From: Mesorhizobium sp. 61-13
Lineage (GTDB): Bacteria; Pseudomonadota; Alphaproteobacteria; Rhizobiales; Rhizobiaceae
Length of the DNA: 62,547 nucleotides
Assembly: GCA_001897075.1 (NCBI GenBank)
Contig: MKRZ01000006.1
Span: 1 to 62,547 of the forward strand
Direction of reading: 5' to 3'
A program made the translations under genes and the position numbers. Positions 9,182 to 19,051 of this stretch are shown piece after piece (positions within the stretch are counted from its first letter, which is position 1; the number at the start of each line of letters is the position of its first letter). The notes under the pieces are model-generated. The model ran no database searches. It was not told the origin of the DNA and saw only the letters and a list, made by a program, of their open reading frames with translations.

Positions 9182-10762
9182 ATGTTTGAATCGCTACAGG
9201 AACGCCTTGGCTCGATCCTGAACGGCCTGACCGGCCGCGGCGCGCTGTCCGAGGCCGATGTTTCGGCAGCGCTGCGCGAGGTGCGTCGCGCGTTGCTGGA
9301 AGCCGACGTCGCGCTGGAAGTGGTGCGTTCCTTTACCGACAAGGTGCGTGAAAAGGCCGTCGGCGCCGAAGTCCTGAAGTCGATCAAGCCCGGCCAGATG
9401 GTCGTCAAGATCGTCCATGACGAACTGGTCGAGATGCTCGGCGCCGAGGGCGTCGCGATCGATCTGAACGCTCCGGCACCGGTCGTCGTCATGATGGTCG
9501 GCCTGCAAGGCTCGGGCAAGACCACCACCTCCGCCAAGATTGCCAAGCGTCTGACGGACCGCCAGAACAAGAAGGTTCTGATGGCGTCGCTCGACACGCG
9601 CCGCCCAGCCGCGCAGGAGCAGTTGCGCCAGTTGGGCGAGCAGGTGAGCGTCGCCACGCTGCCGATCATTGCCGGCCAGACGCCTGTCGACATTGCCAAG
9701 CGCGCCGTACAGGCAGCCAAGCTCGGCGGCCACGACGTCGTTATCCTCGACACCGCCGGCCGCACCCATATCGACGAGCCGCTGATGGTCGAGATGGCGG
9801 ACATCAAGAAGATGTCCGCGCCGCACGAAATCCTGCTGGTCGCGGATTCGCTGACCGGCCAGGACGCGGTCAACCTTGCCAAGAGCTTCGACGAGCGCGT
9901 CGGCATCACCGGCCTTGTCCTCACCCGCATGGATGGCGACGGTCGCGGCGGCGCGGCCCTTTCGATGCGCGCCGTTACCGGCAAGCCGATCAAGTTGATC
10001 GGCACCGGCGAAAAGATGGACGCGCTGGAGGAGTTCTATCCCAAGCGCATTGCCGACCGCATCCTCGGCATGGGCGACATCGTCTCGCTCGTCGAGAAGG
10101 CCGCAGAAAACATCGACGCCGAACAGGCGGCTGCGATGGCCAAGAAGATGCAGTCGGGCAAGTTCGACCTCAACGACCTTGCCTCGCAATTGCAGCAGAT
10201 GTCGAAAATGGGCGGCATGGGCGGCATCATGGGCATGATGCCCGGCATGGGCAAGATGAAGGACCAGATGGCTGCCGCCGGTCTTGATGACAAGATGTTC
10301 GGGCGTCAGCTTGCCATCATCTCGTCGATGACCCGGGCCGAGCGCGCCAATCCCGATATCCTGAAGCATTCCCGCAAGAAGCGCATTGCCGCAGGCTCGG
10401 GAACGGATGCGGCCGAGATCAACAAGCTCTTGAAGATGCATCGCGGCATGGCCGATATGATGAAGGCGATGGGCGGCAAGGGTAAGGGCGGCGGCATGAT
10501 GCGCGGCCTGATGGGTGGCCTCGCCTCGAAGATGGGCATGGGCGGCCTTGGCGGCATGATGGGCGGCGGCATGCCGGACCTGTCGAAGATGGATCCCAAG
10601 CAGCTTGAGGTGCTCAAGAAGCAGGCCGAAGCGGCTGGACTGGGCAAGGGCTTGCCCGGCGGGCTGCCGGGCTTAGGTGGAGGCGGACTGCCGGGGTTGC
10701 CGGGCGGCATGAAGCTCCCGGGTCTCGGTGGCGGGCTGCCGGGCCTCGGCAAGAAGAAGTGA
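9182..10762 (+). CDS. ffh: signal recognition particle protein Ffh
   Basis: MFESLQERLGSILNGLTGRGALSEADV...GLQGSGKTTTSAKIAKRL...DTAGRTHID...GMGDIVSLVEKA; M-domain plus Gly/Leu/Pro-rich tail. Confidence 0.97.
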   Translation: MFESLQERLGSILNGLTGRGALSEADVSAALREVRRALLEADVALEVVRSFTDKVREKAVGAEVLKSIKPGQMVVKIVHDELVEMLGAEGVAIDLNAPAPVVVMMVGLQGSGKTTTSAKIAKRLTDRQNKKVLMASLDTRRPAAQEQLRQLGEQVSVATLPIIAGQTPVDIAKRAVQAAKLGGHDVVILDTAGRTHIDEPLMVEMADIKKMSAPHEILLVADSLTGQDAVNLAKSFDERVGITGLVLTRMDGDGRGGAALSMRAVTGKPIKLIGTGEKMDALEEFYPKRIADRILGMGDIVSLVEKAAENIDAEQAAAMAKKMQSGKFDLNDLASQLQQMSKMGGMGGIMGMMPGMGKMKDQMAAAGLDDKMFGRQLAIISSMTRAERANPDILKHSRKKRIAAGSGTDAAEINKLLKMHRGMADMMKAMGGKGKGGGMMRGLMGGLASKMGMGGLGGMMGGGMPDLSKMDPKQLEVLKKQAEAAGLGKGLPGGLPGLGGGGLPGLPGGMKLPGLGGGLPGLGKKK

Positions 10763-10769
10763 GGACGCG

Positions 10770-11099
10770 ATGAACGAAGAACACGATATCGCGGAAGCGA
10801 AAAAGACCCTCGCGGACTACCGCGCCTCGATTGACAACATAGACGCTGCGCTCATTCATATGCTGGCCGAGCGTTTCCGCTGCACAAAGGCCGTTGGGGT
10901 ATTGAAGGCAACACATGGGCTGCCGCCTGCCGATCCGGCACGCGAGTCCCAGCAGATCGAGCGGTTGCGACGGCTCGCCAACGACGCCCACCTCGACCCC
11001 GATTTCGCGGAAAAGTTTCTCAATTTCGTCATCCGTGAGGTTATCCGCCATCACGAAAATATCGCTGCCGCAAATGGCGGCGCGTCCAAATCCGGCTGA
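10770..11099 (+). CDS. chorismate mutase
   Basis: AroQ-type helical protein: LADYRASIDNIDAALIHMLAERFRCTKAVGVLKATHGLPPADPARE...; between ffh and rpsP. Confidence 0.85.
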   Translation: MNEEHDIAEAKKTLADYRASIDNIDAALIHMLAERFRCTKAVGVLKATHGLPPADPARESQQIERLRRLANDAHLDPDFAEKFLNFVIREVIRHHENIAAANGGASKSG

Positions 11100-11146
11100 G
11101 CAACAGCCGTAACCACCACCAGAATCAGAGCTTTTAGGAGAAAAAC

Positions 11147-11542
11147 ATGGCACTGAAGATCAGACTGGCCCGCGCGGGCTCGAAGAAGCGCCCTTACTAC
11201 CACATCGTCGTTGCCGACGTGCGTTCGCCGCGCGATGGCCGCTTCATCGAAGCGGTCGGCGCCTGGAACCCGCTGCTGCCCAAGGACGGCGAACGCGTCA
11301 AGATCGATGCCGACCGCGTCAAGCATTGGCTGGGCAACGGCGCGCTGCCGACCGATCGCGTGGCACGTTTCCTGTCCGAGGCCGGTCTCGCCACCCGCGA
11401 GGCACGCAGCAACCCGACCAAGGCGCTTCCGGGCAAGAAGGCACAGGAACGCAACGCCCTGCTGCAGAAGGCACAGGAAGACGCCGCTGCGGCAGCAGCG
11501 GCTGCAGCGGCGGCTCCGGTCGAGACCGCAGCAACCGAATAA
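11147..11542 (+). CDS. rpsP: 30S ribosomal protein S16
   Basis: [47 protein letters not shown]... Confidence 0.97.
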   Translation: MALKIRLARAGSKKRPYYHIVVADVRSPRDGRFIEAVGAWNPLLPKDGERVKIDADRVKHWLGNGALPTDRVARFLSEAGLATREARSNPTKALPGKKAQERNALLQKAQEDAAAAAAAAAAAPVETAATE

Positions 11543-11557
11543 GCTGACGTTTCATCT

Positions 11558-11596
11558 AAAAAGCTGCGCCGGCCTTCAGGCCGGCGCAGCTTTTTG
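11558..11596 (+). terminator. Rho-independent terminator after rpsP
   Basis: AAAAAGCTGCGCCGGCC-ttca-GGCCGGCGCAGCTTTTTGTT. Confidence 0.9.
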
Positions 11597-11623
11597 TTGA
11601 GCGTTGCAGATCAGGCAAACCGC

Positions 11624-11980
11624 TCAGTAGTAGGGGTCGTAGCGGTTGTCGTAACGACGCACATAGCGGCGGTCATCATAGCGGCGCGAATAGTAGGTAT
11701 CATCGTAGCTTCGATACTCGCGCGGACATTCAGCCACGTAAACACGGCCGTAACGGTCACGGTATCGGCACCTGTTGGGTTCATTGGCCTGCCCGATCAG
11801 GGCACCTGCGACCGCGCCGACGGCACCACCGACAAGGGCGCCTTCCGCCCGGTTGCCGGGCGATGCCACGGCGCTGCCGATGGCAGCACCACCCAAGCCG
11901 CCGATTGCGGCACCTTGTTCAGTCTGGGAACAGGCACCGAGCGGCAAAAGCAATGCCATCAACAAAACTAACTTTTTCAT
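11624..11980 (-). CDS. small glycine-zipper lipoprotein
   Basis: MKKLVLLMALLLPLGACSQTEQGAAIGGLGGAAIGSAVASPGNRAEGALVGGAVGAVAGALIGQ: lipobox plus glycine zipper; start at 11980. Confidence 0.75.
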   Translation of the reverse strand: MKKLVLLMALLLPLGACSQTEQGAAIGGLGGAAIGSAVASPGNRAEGALVGGAVGAVAGALIGQANEPNRCRYRDRYGRVYVAECPREYRSYDDTYYSRRYDDRRYVRRYDNRYDPYY

Positions 11981-12199
11981 CGTTTTACCTCTCGCAAGCG
12001 GAATATCCATCCTCGCCGCCACGCCCATAACGAACGAAACGATGATTCGATCCGAACAAGGCCTATAGAAGGCGAGACGGGCAATCGCTTCGGCGCCGGC
12101 CACTTCGGTCGGCGAGGCTAGAATTGCTGCCGCAAGCGATTGGGTACAAAAATGGCCCGGTTTCCCGAGCCATCCTTTGCGCCAGAGCTTTTGATAGGA

Positions 12200-12925
12200 T
12201 CAGGCGAAATACTGGCCGCCATTGGCCGAAATCGTGGAGCCCGTAATGAAGCCGGACTCATCTGAAGCCAGGAAGACAACGCAGCGGGCAATTTCTTCCG
12301 GCTCGCCCAGACGGCCGACCGGGATTTGCGGAATGATGCGCTCGTTGAGCACCTTCTCGTCGATCGCCCTGACCATGTCGGTACCGATATAGCCAGGGCA
12401 GATCACATTGACGGTGATTCCGGCACGTGCGCCCTCCTGGGCCAGTGCCTTGGTGAAGCCGATATCGCCGGCTTTGGAAGCAGAATAATTGACCTGCCCC
12501 GCCTGCCCTTTCTGACCGTTGATAGATGAAATCGTAATGATGCGGCCAAACTTGCGGTCGCGCATGCCGCTCCACAGCGGATGCGTCATGTTGAAGACGC
12601 CGCTGAGGTTGGTGCCGATCACCTCGTTCCACTGCTGGGGCGTCATCTTGTGGAACATCGCATCGCGCGTAATGCCGGCATTGTTGACCAGAACACCCAC
12701 CGGTCCCAGATCGGCCTCGACCTGCTTGATCCCTGCAGCACAGGCATCGTAATCGGCGACTGACCATTTGTAGACTGGAATGCCGGTCTCGGCCTTGAAC
12801 TTCTGCGCGGCTTCGTCGTTGCCGGCATAGTTGGCCGCAACCTGATAGCCGGCATTCTTCAGGCCGATCGATATCGCCGCCCCTATGCCGCGCGAGCCGC
12901 CCGTCACGATTGCCACTTTGCTCAT
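12200..12925 (-). CDS. phaB: acetoacetyl-CoA reductase
   Basis: SDR fold TGGSRGIGAAISIGL...YSASKAGDIGFTKALAQEGA...GQYFA; adjacent to phaA. Confidence 0.92.
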   Translation of the reverse strand: MSKVAIVTGGSRGIGAAISIGLKNAGYQVAANYAGNDEAAQKFKAETGIPVYKWSVADYDACAAGIKQVEADLGPVGVLVNNAGITRDAMFHKMTPQQWNEVIGTNLSGVFNMTHPLWSGMRDRKFGRIITISSINGQKGQAGQVNYSASKAGDIGFTKALAQEGARAGITVNVICPGYIGTDMVRAIDEKVLNERIIPQIPVGRLGEPEEIARCVVFLASDESGFITGSTISANGGQYFA

Positions 12926-13043
12926 TCCAGTCCTCCTCCAATGAATGACAGAGAAGCTAGTGCCCGGAGCAGCGGCAATTCAGACTGTTCTTGAGTTCAG
13001 TCTTAATATTCTTGCCGTGGCCGCTGCCCGCCGCGGCAGCAGC

Positions 13044-14231
13044 CTAGTTCATTGCCTCAACGCACATGGCAACGCCCATGCCGCCGCCGATGCACAAGGT
13101 GGCGAGACCCTTCTTTGCACCGCGGCGCTTCATCTCGAACACCAGCGTATTGAAGATGCGCGCGCCTGAGGCACCAACCGGATGGCCGATGGCAATGGCA
13201 CCGCCATTGACGTTGACGATCGCCGGATCCCAGCCCATGTCCTTGTTGACCGCGCAAGCCTGCGCCGCAAAAGCCTCATTCGCCTCGACGAGGTCAAGAT
13301 CGCCAACCGACCAGCCCGCCTTCTGCAGCGCCTTGCGCGATGCCGGGATCGGCCCGGTGCCCATGATCTGCGGGTCGACGCCTGCCGTCGCCCAGGACAC
13401 GATGCGCACTAGCGGGGTGATGCCGCGCCGCACCGCCTCGGCTTCGGTCATCAGCACAACTGCCGCCGCACCATCATTGATGCCGGATGCATTGCCGGCT
13501 GTCACCGTACCTTCCTTGTCGAAGGCCGGCTTCAGCTTGGTCATTCCGTCGAGCGTCGCGCCGTGGCGGATATACTCGTCCTGATCGACGATGGTGTCGC
13601 CCTTGCGGGTCTTGACGGTGAACGGAACGATTTCGTCCTTGAACTTGCCAGCCTTCTGCGCGGCTTCGGCCTTGTTTTGCGATGCAACGGCGAATTTGTC
13701 CTGGTCGTCGCGCGTCAACTGCCACTGGCGAGCTACGTTCTCGGCGGTGTTGCCCATGTGGTAGCCATAAAAGGCATCCGTCAGACCATCCTTGATCATC
13801 GTGTCGATCAGCTTCAGGTCGCCCATCTTGGTACCGCCGCGCAGATGCTGCGCATGCGGGGCCATCGACATCGATTCCTGTCCGCCTGCAACGATGACCT
13901 TGGCATCGCCCTGCGCAATCTGCTGCATGCCGATGGCGATGGTCCGCAGGCCGGAGCCGCAAAGCTGGTTAAGGCCCCACGCCGTCGCCTCTTGCGGAAT
14001 GCCGGCGGCCATGGCTGCCTGGCGCGCCGGATTCTGGCCCTGCCCGGCGGTCAGGATCTGCCCGAGAATGACTTCATCCACTTCCTTGGCGTCGACACCG
14101 GCCCGGCTCAGCACCTCCTTGATTGCAGCCGCCCCCAGTTCATGGGCCGGCGTGTTGGCAAAGGCACCGTTAAACGAGCCAACCGGCGTGCGTGCGGCAC
14201 TGGCGATAACGATGGCGTTGGAAGCGGACAT
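13044..14231 (-). CDS. phaA: acetyl-CoA C-acetyltransferase (beta-ketothiolase)
   Basis: [24 protein letters not shown]...[16 protein letters not shown]...[20 protein letters not shown]...[13 protein letters not shown]; start at 14231. Confidence 0.95.
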   Translation of the reverse strand: MSASNAIVIASAARTPVGSFNGAFANTPAHELGAAAIKEVLSRAGVDAKEVDEVILGQILTAGQGQNPARQAAMAAGIPQEATAWGLNQLCGSGLRTIAIGMQQIAQGDAKVIVAGGQESMSMAPHAQHLRGGTKMGDLKLIDTMIKDGLTDAFYGYHMGNTAENVARQWQLTRDDQDKFAVASQNKAEAAQKAGKFKDEIVPFTVKTRKGDTIVDQDEYIRHGATLDGMTKLKPAFDKEGTVTAGNASGINDGAAAVVLMTEAEAVRRGITPLVRIVSWATAGVDPQIMGTGPIPASRKALQKAGWSVGDLDLVEANEAFAAQACAVNKDMGWDPAIVNVNGGAIAIGHPVGASGARIFNTLVFEMKRRGAKKGLATLCIGGGMGVAMCVEAMN

Positions 14232-14358
14232 TTTCTTCTCCAGACTCTGCGGAAAACAAGTTCCCGATAAGGTTGTAGCGACTTTTGTTGCCCTTTCCAG
14301 AACCCGAGTCAAACCGGAAATCCAAGACTTCGACTTCTTGCCGAGAGCCGGTTCCTTC

Positions 14359-14372
14359 ATGCTGCGCAGCAT
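14359..14372. promoter_or_regulatory. perfect palindrome in phaA/phaR divergent promoter (candidate PhaR operator)
   Basis: ATGCTGCGCAGCAT perfect 14-bp palindrome followed by TTTGCAGTGC. Confidence 0.4.
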
Positions 14373-14516
14373 TTTGCAGTGCCGAAAGCGGCCGCGTTCC
14401 TTCCGCACTGCACAAACCGCTTGGAATCGCGGGCGTTTTGCGCATATCCTGATGAAAAGGCTAGATCGTAACCGGACGCTTACCAAGCACACCGGTAGCT
14501 TCACGGGAGGATGCTG

Positions 14517-15125
14517 ATGGCCGCGAAAGACGAACCGGTGGTGATCAAGAAATACGCCAACCGCCGCCTCTACAACACCGGCACGAGCACCTACGTAACG
14601 CTCGAAGACTTGGCCGAAATGGTCAAGAAGGGCGAGGAATTCACCGTCCAGGACGCCAAGACCGGAGACGACATCACCCACCCGGTTCTCACGCAGATCA
14701 TATTCGAGCTTGAGAACAAGGATGGTCAGAACATGCTGCCGATACCTTTCCTTCGCCAATTGATCGCGTTCTACGGCGACCAGATGCAGATGATCGTCCC
14801 TTCCTTCCTTGAGCAGTCGATGCAGGCCTTTTCCAAGGAACAGGAACGTTTTCGCGAGCAGATGAAAGGCGCCATCGGCAAATCGCCGATGGACGTGATG
14901 AAGATGGCGCCGATGAAGGCGCTGGAAGAGCAGACGCGCCGCAACATGGAAATGTTCCAGAACGCGATGCGCATGTTCACGCCCTTCCCGTCCGGCGGCG
15001 CTTCCGCCGCACCCACCCCGGAGCCGGCACCGGCCCGCAAGGAGCCGCCCGAAAAGGGCGACGACCTGCAGGATCTTAAGGAACAGATCGCTGCCATGCA
15101 GCGCAAGCTTGACACCTTGTCTTAG
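14517..15125 (+). CDS. phaR: polyhydroxyalkanoate synthesis repressor PhaR
   Basis: [56 protein letters not shown]..., PHB/PHA accumulation regulator N-terminal domain. Confidence 0.95.
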   Translation: MAAKDEPVVIKKYANRRLYNTGTSTYVTLEDLAEMVKKGEEFTVQDAKTGDDITHPVLTQIIFELENKDGQNMLPIPFLRQLIAFYGDQMQMIVPSFLEQSMQAFSKEQERFREQMKGAIGKSPMDVMKMAPMKALEEQTRRNMEMFQNAMRMFTPFPSGGASAAPTPEPAPARKEPPEKGDDLQDLKEQIAAMQRKLDTLS

Positions 15126-15285
15126 CGCAACTGCACCCGACGCACTCCGCTAAGGCGCGAAGGTAGCGCCGTAGCGTTCGCGCTGGCATTTGCGGTAGAC
15201 AGGGCTCTTGCCTAAACAGGGCATCCCAAGGAATCGACAATAGCGATTCCCGACGCCTGCATTCAATCGTTCCCGATGGTGTCCT

Positions 15286-16344
15286 ATGACAGACCAATCC
15301 CTTGTTCCGGTTTTCGACGGCCATAACGATACGCTGCTCAAGCTCTATGTCACACAGGACGCCGGCAAGGAAAAGCTGTTCATTGAGGGCAGCCCGGCCG
15401 ATTGGCACATTGATCTGCCCCGGGCCAGGAAAGGCGGCTTCGCGGGGGGAATGTTCGCCATTTTCCCGCCACCCGTCGAAAAGGCGAAGCGCCAGGCAGC
15501 CGGGCCTGGGTCCAACGAACCGATGGCGCCATCCCTTTCGATGGAGGAAGCCAGGATTTCTACCCTTGGCATGGCGTCCATCCTGTTTCGGCTTGAACGT
15601 GCCGGTGGGCTGACTGTCTGTCGCAGCGCTGCCGATATCCGGACAGCTATGGCAAAAAACTCGGTTGCCGCGGTTTTTCACATCGAGGGCGCCGAAGCGA
15701 TCGATACCGATCTTGCCATGCTCGATGTACTCTATGCCGCCAGTCTGCGCTCGCTGGGTATCGTCTGGAGCCGCCCCAACGCTTTCGGCCATGGCGTTCC
15801 GTTTCGCTTTCCGTCGTCGCCCGATATTGGGCCCGGTTTGACCGACGCCGGAAAGGCGCTGGTCAAGGCCTGCAACCAGCTCAAGGTCATGATCGACCTA
15901 TCGCATCTCAACGAAAAGGGTTTTCGCGATGTGGCGGCTTTAAGCGATGCGCCGCTGGTCGCCACTCATTCCAACGCGCATTCCGTGTGCCCGCACGCGC
16001 GCAACCTGACGGATTGGCAGCTCGGTGCCATCCGTGAAACCAAGGGCATGGTCGGATTGAACTATGCCACCGGCTTTCTGCGCGAAGACGGCAGGATGAA
16101 TTCAGATACGGGGCTCGACATCATGGTTCGCCATGTCGATGCGCTCTTGGAAGCACTGGGCGAAGATGGTGTCGGGCTGGGCTCCGATTTCGACGGCGCC
16201 ATGATCCCCGCTCCAATCGGCGACGTCGCCGGATTGCCGAAGCTGATCACGGCATTCGAACAGCACGGCTACGGGCGCGAACTGATCGAAAAAATTGCCT
16301 GGAAGAACTGGGTGAACGTGATCGAACGGACGCTCGGAGCCTAG
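15286..16344 (+). CDS. membrane dipeptidase (peptidase family M19)
   Basis: PVFDGHNDTL...VMIDLSHLNEKGFRDV...ATHSNAHSVCPHARNLTD...GVGLGSDFDG. Confidence 0.92.
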   Translation: MTDQSLVPVFDGHNDTLLKLYVTQDAGKEKLFIEGSPADWHIDLPRARKGGFAGGMFAIFPPPVEKAKRQAAGPGSNEPMAPSLSMEEARISTLGMASILFRLERAGGLTVCRSAADIRTAMAKNSVAAVFHIEGAEAIDTDLAMLDVLYAASLRSLGIVWSRPNAFGHGVPFRFPSSPDIGPGLTDAGKALVKACNQLKVMIDLSHLNEKGFRDVAALSDAPLVATHSNAHSVCPHARNLTDWQLGAIRETKGMVGLNYATGFLREDGRMNSDTGLDIMVRHVDALLEALGEDGVGLGSDFDGAMIPAPIGDVAGLPKLITAFEQHGYGRELIEKIAWKNWVNVIERTLGA

Positions 16345-16428
16345 CAGCCAGACTGATCGGCGGAACAATCCGCGCCTGGGTTCTCAACCGACCCGGGCCA
16401 GCCGGGTCGGGAATCTGAAAATCTGGAC

Positions 16429-17121
16429 TTATTCCTCGTCCTGATCCTGATCGGTCGACTTCAGGGCCGAAAGCTTTGCAAACACGGCATTGGCGTCGAG
16501 TTCGGCATCTTCGTCCCTTGGCTTGGGGGCCTCCGGAGAAAGCCTCTCGGTCAGGGACGCCGGCAGCAATGTGTCGCCCGTCGGCTGCGCCTGTTCACGG
16601 CCGCGCGAGGCACGCTGCACTTCGATATCGAGATCGATCTGCGAGGTCAGGCCAAGCGTCACCGGGTCCATCGGCACGAGGTTGGCAGCATTCCAGTGCT
16701 TGCGCTCGCGGATCTGCTCGATGGTCGACTTGGTCGTTCCAACCAGGCGCGATATCTGGGCATCCTTGAGCTCAGGATGGTTGCGAACCAGCCACAAAAT
16801 GGCATTGGGCCGATCCTGGCGCTTGGAAAGCGGCGTATAGCGCGGACCCTTGCGCTTGGATTCCGGCACCCGAACCTTTGGCTCGGACAGCTTGAGGCGA
16901 TGGTTCTCGTCCTTTTCGGCGCGCGCGATTTCCTCACGCGTCAACTGGCCGGTCATCACAGGGTCCATGCCCTTGATGCCCTGCGCCGACTCGCCATCGG
17001 CGATCGCCTTCACTTCGAGCGGATGCAACCCGCAGAACTGCGCAATCTGGTCGAATGACAGTGCCGTGTTGTCGACCAGCCAAACCGCGGTCGCCTTCGG
17101 CATCAAAAGCGTATTTGCCAT
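16429..17121 (-). CDS. trcR: DUF1013 family / cell cycle transcriptional regulator TrcR
   Basis: MANTLLMPKATAVWLVDNTALSFDQIAQFCGLHPLEVKAIADGESAQGIKGMDPV...; recognised alphaproteobacterial DUF1013 sequence. Confidence 0.85.
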   Translation of the reverse strand: MANTLLMPKATAVWLVDNTALSFDQIAQFCGLHPLEVKAIADGESAQGIKGMDPVMTGQLTREEIARAEKDENHRLKLSEPKVRVPESKRKGPRYTPLSKRQDRPNAILWLVRNHPELKDAQISRLVGTTKSTIEQIRERKHWNAANLVPMDPVTLGLTSQIDLDIEVQRASRGREQAQPTGDTLLPASLTERLSPEAPKPRDEDAELDANAVFAKLSALKSTDQDQDEE

Positions 17122-17245
17122 CGAAAAAACCCTTCTCGTTCGCCCGCGTTCCCGCGCGGGCGGTGGTTTCTAGAGCCACCAAAATGGGAAAATCGAGGCC
17201 TATATAACCGTGTTCGCAGTTCGGGGCAAGAATTTCCAGCCACCT

Positions 17246-17278
17246 AAAACAAAACCCGCCGGACGGGGTCCAGCGGGC
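17246..17278 (-). terminator. Rho-independent terminator after the DUF1127 gene
   Basis: On minus: GAGCCCGCTGGACCCCGTCCGGCGGGTTTTGTTTT. Confidence 0.75.
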
Positions 17279-17338
17279 TCGGAACCGGAGGCGCGATGGT
17301 TGCGCCAGGCGTCGGTTCTGCTTTCAGTCCAACGCCGC

Positions 17339-17479
17339 TTAGAGAGCGGCGCGGGCGACCTTGGCGATGTCGGCGCGGTTGATGCCGAGATCGTTGAGTT
17401 CGCGGGTGTTGAGACGGTTCAGCTCACGGACGGTTTCCGAGTAGCGGCGCCAGTTCTTGTAAGAGCGGATCAGGTTCAT
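17339..17479 (-). CDS. DUF1127 domain small protein (46 aa)
   Basis: MNLIRSYKNWRRYSETVRELNRLNTRELNDLGINRADIAKVARAAL; below the ORF track length cutoff. Confidence 0.88.
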   Translation of the reverse strand: MNLIRSYKNWRRYSETVRELNRLNTRELNDLGINRADIAKVARAAL

Positions 17480-17627
17480 GTTTGCCTCCAGCAAGTTCGG
17501 TTGAATTCGATGACGCTGATATAGGCTTTCCCGCGCGAACCTTGAACAGACGCTTTTGCATAGCGGGAATGCGTTTGCTGCATTGCAACATGAACAACCG
17601 GTAAATAGCCGGAAGGCCTTGATATGC

Positions 17628-18638
17628 CTAGCCGACGTCGAGCACGATCTTGCCGATGAGGTCGCCTTCTTCCATGCGCTCGTGCGCCCGCCAGGCTTCC
17701 TTGAGCGGAAAGATCATGTCCATCACCGGCGCGACCTTGCGCGCGGCAAGCAACGGCCAGACCTGCACCTCGAGCGCGGCGGCCACCGCGCCCTTGAACT
17801 CGACGCTGCGCGGCCGCAGCGTCGACCCGGTATGCACCAGCCGCTTGACCATAAGCTTGGAGAAGTCCGCGCTGGCTATAGCACCGGCCTGGGTGGCGAT
17901 CTGGACAATGCGGCCCTCGACGGCAGCCGCCGAGTAATTCCTGCCGACATAATCGCCGCCGACCATGTCGAGGATGACGTTGGCGCCCGTGCCATCGGTC
18001 GCCTCCTTGACCGCCTGCACGAAATCTTCCTCGCGATAGTTCACCGCCCGATCGGCGCCGAGCTTGAGGCAGGTGTCGCATTTCTCCTTCGAGCCGGCGG
18101 TAGCGATGACACGCGCGCCGAACGCCGATGCAAGCTGGATCGCCGTCGTACCAATACCCGACGATCCACCGTGAACCAGCAGCGTCTCGCCGGCCTGCAG
18201 CGCGCCACGCTCGAACACATTGTGCCAAACGGTGAAATAGGTTTCAGGAACAGCGGCGGCCTCGGTATAGGTGAAGCCGGCCGGCAGCGGCAGCGCGTGG
18301 CTGGCATGCACCACCACATATTCCGCATAGCCGCCGCCCGGCGTCAGCGCACAGACCTGATCGCCGACACGCCAGCGAAGGGCGCCTTCGCCAAGCGCCG
18401 CGACATCGCCCGCTACTTCCAGCCCGGGCAGGTCGGATGCCCCCGCAGGAGCCGGATAGGCCCCTTTGCGCTGCAATATGTCGGGCCGATTGACGCCAGC
18501 CGCATGGACACGGATCAGGATCTCTCCCGGCCCCGGTTGGGGAACATCGCGCTTTTCCGTTTTCAGCACCAGCGGACCACCCGGCTCCGAAATGGCAACC
18601 GCCGTCATCTTCTCGGGAATCCTATGTTCCTTCGCCAT
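17628..18638 (-). CDS. NAD(P)H quinone oxidoreductase (zinc-less MDR family)
   Basis: MTAVAISEPGGPLVLKTEKRDVPQPGPGEILIRVHAAGVNRPDILQRKG...VHGGSSGIGTTAIQLA. Confidence 0.88.
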   Translation of the reverse strand: MAKEHRIPEKMTAVAISEPGGPLVLKTEKRDVPQPGPGEILIRVHAAGVNRPDILQRKGAYPAPAGASDLPGLEVAGDVAALGEGALRWRVGDQVCALTPGGGYAEYVVVHASHALPLPAGFTYTEAAAVPETYFTVWHNVFERGALQAGETLLVHGGSSGIGTTAIQLASAFGARVIATAGSKEKCDTCLKLGADRAVNYREEDFVQAVKEATDGTGANVILDMVGGDYVGRNYSAAAVEGRIVQIATQAGAIASADFSKLMVKRLVHTGSTLRPRSVEFKGAVAAALEVQVWPLLAARKVAPVMDMIFPLKEAWRAHERMEEGDLIGKIVLDVG

Positions 18639-18765
18639 TTTTCCCGTCTCCTCTTTTACGGCAGGTGCCGGCTGTTTGCATCGCAGCCCCTGCCCTATGT
18701 ATGCTGACTGACGAGTGAGGCAAACCGCCTGATTCAGGCTACCAACCGATTATCGGGGAGCAACT

Positions 18766-18960
18766 ATGGCGATCTTCGACGATGAGCCCAGGAAAAAGCC
18801 TCAGCCGCATGAGATAGGCCAGGATCTGGCGCTGCTGTCGGTCGGAGAACTTAAGGAACGCATAGATATGCTGCGCGCCGAGATCGAACGCATAGAGGCC
18901 GAACTACAGGCCAAGGGCTCGACCAAATCTGCAGCAGAAGCCCTTTTCCGACGAGGCTAG
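18766..18960 (+). CDS. DUF1192 domain-containing protein
   Basis: MAIFDDEPRKKPQPHEIGQDLALLSVGELKERIDMLRAEIERIEAELQAKG. Confidence 0.85.
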   Translation: MAIFDDEPRKKPQPHEIGQDLALLSVGELKERIDMLRAEIERIEAELQAKGSTKSAAEALFRRG

Positions 18961-19051
18961 TCGTTCACTGCGGCATATGCCGCTGAAATGCCTGAAACAA
19001 ACTGTTGTAGGAAACTTCCACCAGATTCGATTCCCCCACCGGACAGCGTAG

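Noticed and set aside
9194-10441. 415-aa minus ORF antisense to ffh
   Set aside because: High-GC shadow ORF with composition typical of antisense frames; ffh is unambiguous.
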